A stretch of 64,000 nucleotides of DNA. It comes from Mesorhizobium sp. AR07 (GTDB lineage Bacteria > Pseudomonadota > Alphaproteobacteria > Rhizobiales > Rhizobiaceae). The first letter of the stretch is position 1, and the number at the start of each line of letters is the position of its first letter. A program made the position numbers and the translations under genes. This document shows, in pieces, positions 61,686 to 64,000 of the stretch. The DNA is taken from positions 1 to 64,000 of the forward strand of contig NZ_CP080529.1 in the NCBI RefSeq assembly GCF_024746815.1. The letters are read 5' to 3'. The notes below the pieces were generated by a model. The model saw only the letters and a list, made by a program, of their open reading frames with translations, was not told the origin of the DNA and did no database searches.

Positions 61686-64000
61686 ATGCGTTTCTATCGC
61701 CGTTTCGTAACGGCGAGTCTGACGCCTTCGGCAAGGCTGCTGTTTGCACCACTGGCAATAATGGTGTTGTTCGCACCGCCGGCTTCGGCGCAGCAGGGTG
61801 GCCCACTGCGCGGCGTGGCGATTGTAATCGGCAACAGCGACTACGACTATCTGCCAAAGCTGACCAATCCGGCCAACGACGCTCATGCCATCGAGAGTTT
61901 GCTCGGCAACCTCGGCTTCGACGTCGCCGTCTCGTCTGACCATAACGCCGTCAAGCTCAAGCGCGACCTGGAACGCTTCGCCGAAGACGCCCAGGGCGCT
62001 GCCGTCGCGGTCGTGTATTATTCCGGCCACGGCATCGAGGCCGGGGGCGAGAACTTTCTCATTCCTGTCGACGCCGACCTTGCTTCCCTCAACGATGCCA
62101 CCGAGAGGCTAGTGCCACTCTCGACCCTGCTTGATGAACTCAGGACAAGGGTGCCTGTAGTCATTGTCATGCTGGATGCCTGCAGAAACAATCCCTTCCC
62201 ACCTGGTGCAACCATGCGACTTACCTCGGGCTCCGCACCGATAGCCATCGCAGCCGGAGGCCTTGGCGGGGCACGCGGGGCAGCAGCTCTTAGCGCTCGC
62301 GATAGTTCTGCAGGCGGGGCCGATGACGATGCCGGTACGGTCATCGCCTTCTCGGCCGCGCCGGGCAAGGTTGCTCTGGACGGCCAGCCCGGCACTGACA
62401 GCCCCTATGCGGCGGCCGTACTGAAGCATTTTTCGGCGATGTCGGGCGAGGAATTCGGCACCGTAATGCGCATGGTGGCGGAAGAGGTCTATCTTAAGAC
62501 CAATGGCCGCCAGCGACCTTGGGTCAACGAGTCGCTCACCAAACTTCTCTATTTCGGCAAGACTGCCCCTGAGCCTGAGGGAGACGAGGGCGACATCCTC
62601 AAGGAACGCCGGCGGCTTCTGCTCACGATTGCGGGCCTGCCGGATTTTGAGCGCAAACAAGTAGAGGTCAGCGCGGGAGCCGCCGGGGTGCCCATGGACG
62701 CGGTGTACGGTCTGTTGCGAACGCTCGGCGCCAATGTACCTAAAGACCCGGCCGAACTCGACAAGGTGCTGAAGGCGCAGAGTGACAGGCTCAAATCCAT
62801 TCTCGCCGAGCGCCAGACATTTGAGACTTCCGACCCAGAGATTAGACGTCTAGCCGATCTCTCCGACAATGCGATCCGTGAAGGGGCACTCGATGCCGCC
62901 ATCGCTTTGAACGAGCGCGCCAAAGTGCGCGTCGGCGAGTTGGAAAAAGTCATCGGCACGGTCGAGGCCAGCCTAAAGGCGCGGCACATCGAGTTTGCCA
63001 AAGTCTATGCCAAGAGCGCGCAGGCCTATGCGATAGCGTTCGAACATCTCAGCGCGGCACAGGACTATCAACGCGCATTCGAGGAAGTGCGCACTTGGGA
63101 CCACGACTTGGCGATAAATTATAGGAACGACCGAGTTCGATCGCTGATCGCGCTAGGCGATTTCGAAGGCGACAACAATGCACTCGAACAGGCGGCGCAG
63201 GATAGCCAGGACATGTTTCGGAGTGAGGGAGGCAATCTCAGCGCATCCAATGCCGTCGCCATTCGCATCAATACGGCGCGAGCCTTCTATATCCTTGGAA
63301 AACGGCAAAGCGATCCAAAACACCTGGGCGAGGCCGCCGAAACCTATCGGGCGATACTCGCTGACTTCGGACGGGACCTTACGCAAGCCCAGCGCACTGC
63401 CATCCAGGTCGACCTTGGAACCGTGCTACTTGCGCTCGGCGAACGCACAAGCGATCTTACAGACCTGCAGCAGGCCATTGCCGCGTTCGACGTAGCCCTC
63501 AAGACCTACACGCGCGACAGAGCACCTGCCGACTGGGCATCGATCAAGACGAGCCAAGGAAATGCATTCTGGCTTCTGGGCTACCGGCAACAAAAATCAG
63601 GACCCTTGCTAGCGGCTATTTCGAATTATCGCGATGCGCTGTCGGAAACTGAACGCACGATATCGCCCCAGTCCTGGGCCACCAACCAGGCGGCCCTTGG
63701 TAACGCTCTCATGATTCTTGGTGAAGTTGAGGGTAAGCCGGAGTCGCTACGAGAGGCTCTAGATGCGTATGGCAAAGCGCTGCAGGAATTTCCACGAGAC
63801 CGGACGCCCCTTTTATGGGCAGCTGCGCAGTCAAATGTCGGTATAACCCTGCACTATCTAGGCAAAATTGAAAGCGACATGACGCTTGTGACGCAAGCGA
63901 CCAGCGCCTTCCGTCTTGCCCTCGAAGAACAGACGAGGGAACGCGCGCCATTCGACTGGGCAGGGACTCAGAATCATTTGGCTCAGGCGCTGGTGACGCT
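61686..64000 (+). CDS. Exported caspase-like (C14) protease with 47-residue repeats, 3'-partial
   Basis: The frame is open from 61653 and runs past the window end. ATG 61686 begins a good signal peptide (MRFYRRFVTASLTPSARLLF ... ASAQQG). The caspase-like domain (about 40-290) has VAIVIGNSDYDYLPKLTNPA, the catalytic His in VVYYSGHGIEAGGENFLIP and the catalytic Cys in VMLDACRNNPF. After a helical linker come TPR-like repeats; the last four start at W-A, exactly 47 residues apart (63534, 63675, 63816 and 63957). The protease probably acts in the periplasm, with repeats that bind a partner. C-terminus unknown. Confidence 0.85.
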   Translation, partial: MRFYRRFVTASLTPSARLLFAPLAIMVLFAPPASAQQGGPLRGVAIVIGNSDYDYLPKLTNPANDAHAIESLLGNLGFDVAVSSDHNAVKLKRDLERFAEDAQGAAVAVVYYSGHGIEAGGENFLIPVDADLASLNDATERLVPLSTLLDELRTRVPVVIVMLDACRNNPFPPGATMRLTSGSAPIAIAAGGLGGARGAAALSARDSSAGGADDDAGTVIAFSAAPGKVALDGQPGTDSPYAAAVLKHFSAMSGEEFGTVMRMVAEEVYLKTNGRQRPWVNESLTKLLYFGKTAPEPEGDEGDILKERRRLLLTIAGLPDFERKQVEVSAGAAGVPMDAVYGLLRTLGANVPKDPAELDKVLKAQSDRLKSILAERQTFETSDPEIRRLADLSDNAIREGALDAAIALNERAKVRVGELEKVIGTVEASLKARHIEFAKVYAKSAQAYAIAFEHLSAAQDYQRAFEEVRTWDHDLAINYRNDRVRSLIALGDFEGDNNALEQAAQDSQDMFRSEGGNLSASNAVAIRINTARAFYILGKRQSDPKHLGEAAETYRAILADFGRDLTQAQRTAIQVDLGTVLLALGERTSDLTDLQQAIAAFDVALKTYTRDRAPADWASIKTSQGNAFWLLGYRQQKSGPLLAAISNYRDALSETERTISPQSWATNQAALGNALMILGEVEGKPESLREALDAYGKALQEFPRDRTPLLWAAAQSNVGITLHYLGKIESDMTLVTQATSAFRLALEEQTRERAPFDWAGTQNHLAQALVT

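Noticed and set aside
1..64000. CRISPR arrays, rRNA or tRNA genes
   Set aside because: No regularly spaced identical repeats and no recognisable tRNA or rRNA sequences were seen on reading; a dedicated scan was not possible.

Overview
The window looks like part of a plasmid of an alphaproteobacterium of the order Hyphomicrobiales, most likely Mesorhizobium or a close relative. A complete minus-strand repABC replication/partition operon lies at 32691-36295, with a counter-transcribed RNA between repB and repC and two copies of a palindromic parS-like site. ABC transporter, DUF1403/ScpB and IS families of rhizobial type surround it. The genus is inferred from gene content and was not tested. 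Almost everything is accessory: insertion sequences, broken genes and toxin-antitoxin remnants alternate with intact metabolic clusters.

Region 1 (1-15.9 kb) has a surface-polysaccharide flavour: a Wzx-type flippase (possibly cut by the window start), an FkbM methyltransferase, a glycosidase-like barrel protein and a P-loop kinase-like protein. Between them is a five-gene minus-strand operon: an A-PCP-TE NRPS-like protein, a NAD synthase-like amide ligase, an asparagine-synthase-like amidotransferase, an acyl-AMP ligase and a free acyl carrier protein. A PrmC-like methyltransferase faces it. This is an uncharacterised amide-forming, carrier-protein assembly line. The single 1245-codon frame that appears to fuse the NRPS and the NAD synthase is a frameshift artefact; the two genes are joined by a GTGA stop/start overlap. 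IS91 and IS6 remnants (3.9-5.6 kb) sit inside the region.

Region 2 (15.9-26.5 kb) holds a second scpB copy broken by an IS481-family element with a CTAG target duplication, an IS66 element, a Tim44-domain fragment, several small envelope or stress genes, a PPK2 polyphosphate kinase, a damaged DUF433/DUF5615 toxin-antitoxin pair, and an intact scpB-DUF1403 pair.

Region 3 (26519-31761) is a compact Tn7/Tn5053-like transposon of about 5.24 kb: resolvase, tniQ, tniB and tniA, with 5'-TGT termini and about three related binding repeats at each end. Its right tip truncates a RES-domain toxin.

Region 4 (31.7-40.2 kb) is the plasmid core: RES/Xre remnant, repABC, a DUF2188 protein, hipB with a frameshifted hipA, and an atypical PhoB-like regulator.

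Region 5 (40.3-55 kb) is a catabolic or biosynthetic cluster: an M24 hydrolase, a GntR regulator, an EhuB-like ABC importer, a DoeB/EutE-like deacylase, a threonine-synthase-like PLP enzyme, MmgE/PrpD, a GNAT, an MFS carrier, a cysteine-synthase-like PLP enzyme and a GHMP (PduX-like) kinase. A shared ATACCTAG-type operator lies before gntR, the transporter and mmgE/prpD. A Fic gene with a strong palindromic operator is embedded in it. A second, frameshifted copy of the PhoB-like regulator closes the block, followed by an IS630 element.

Region 6 (57-64 kb) ends with a decayed FAD oxidase and a candidate signalling or cell-death module: an exported FecR-like protein and a CHASE2 membrane sensor without an output domain, divergent from an exported caspase-like protease with exact 47-residue repeats that runs off the window.
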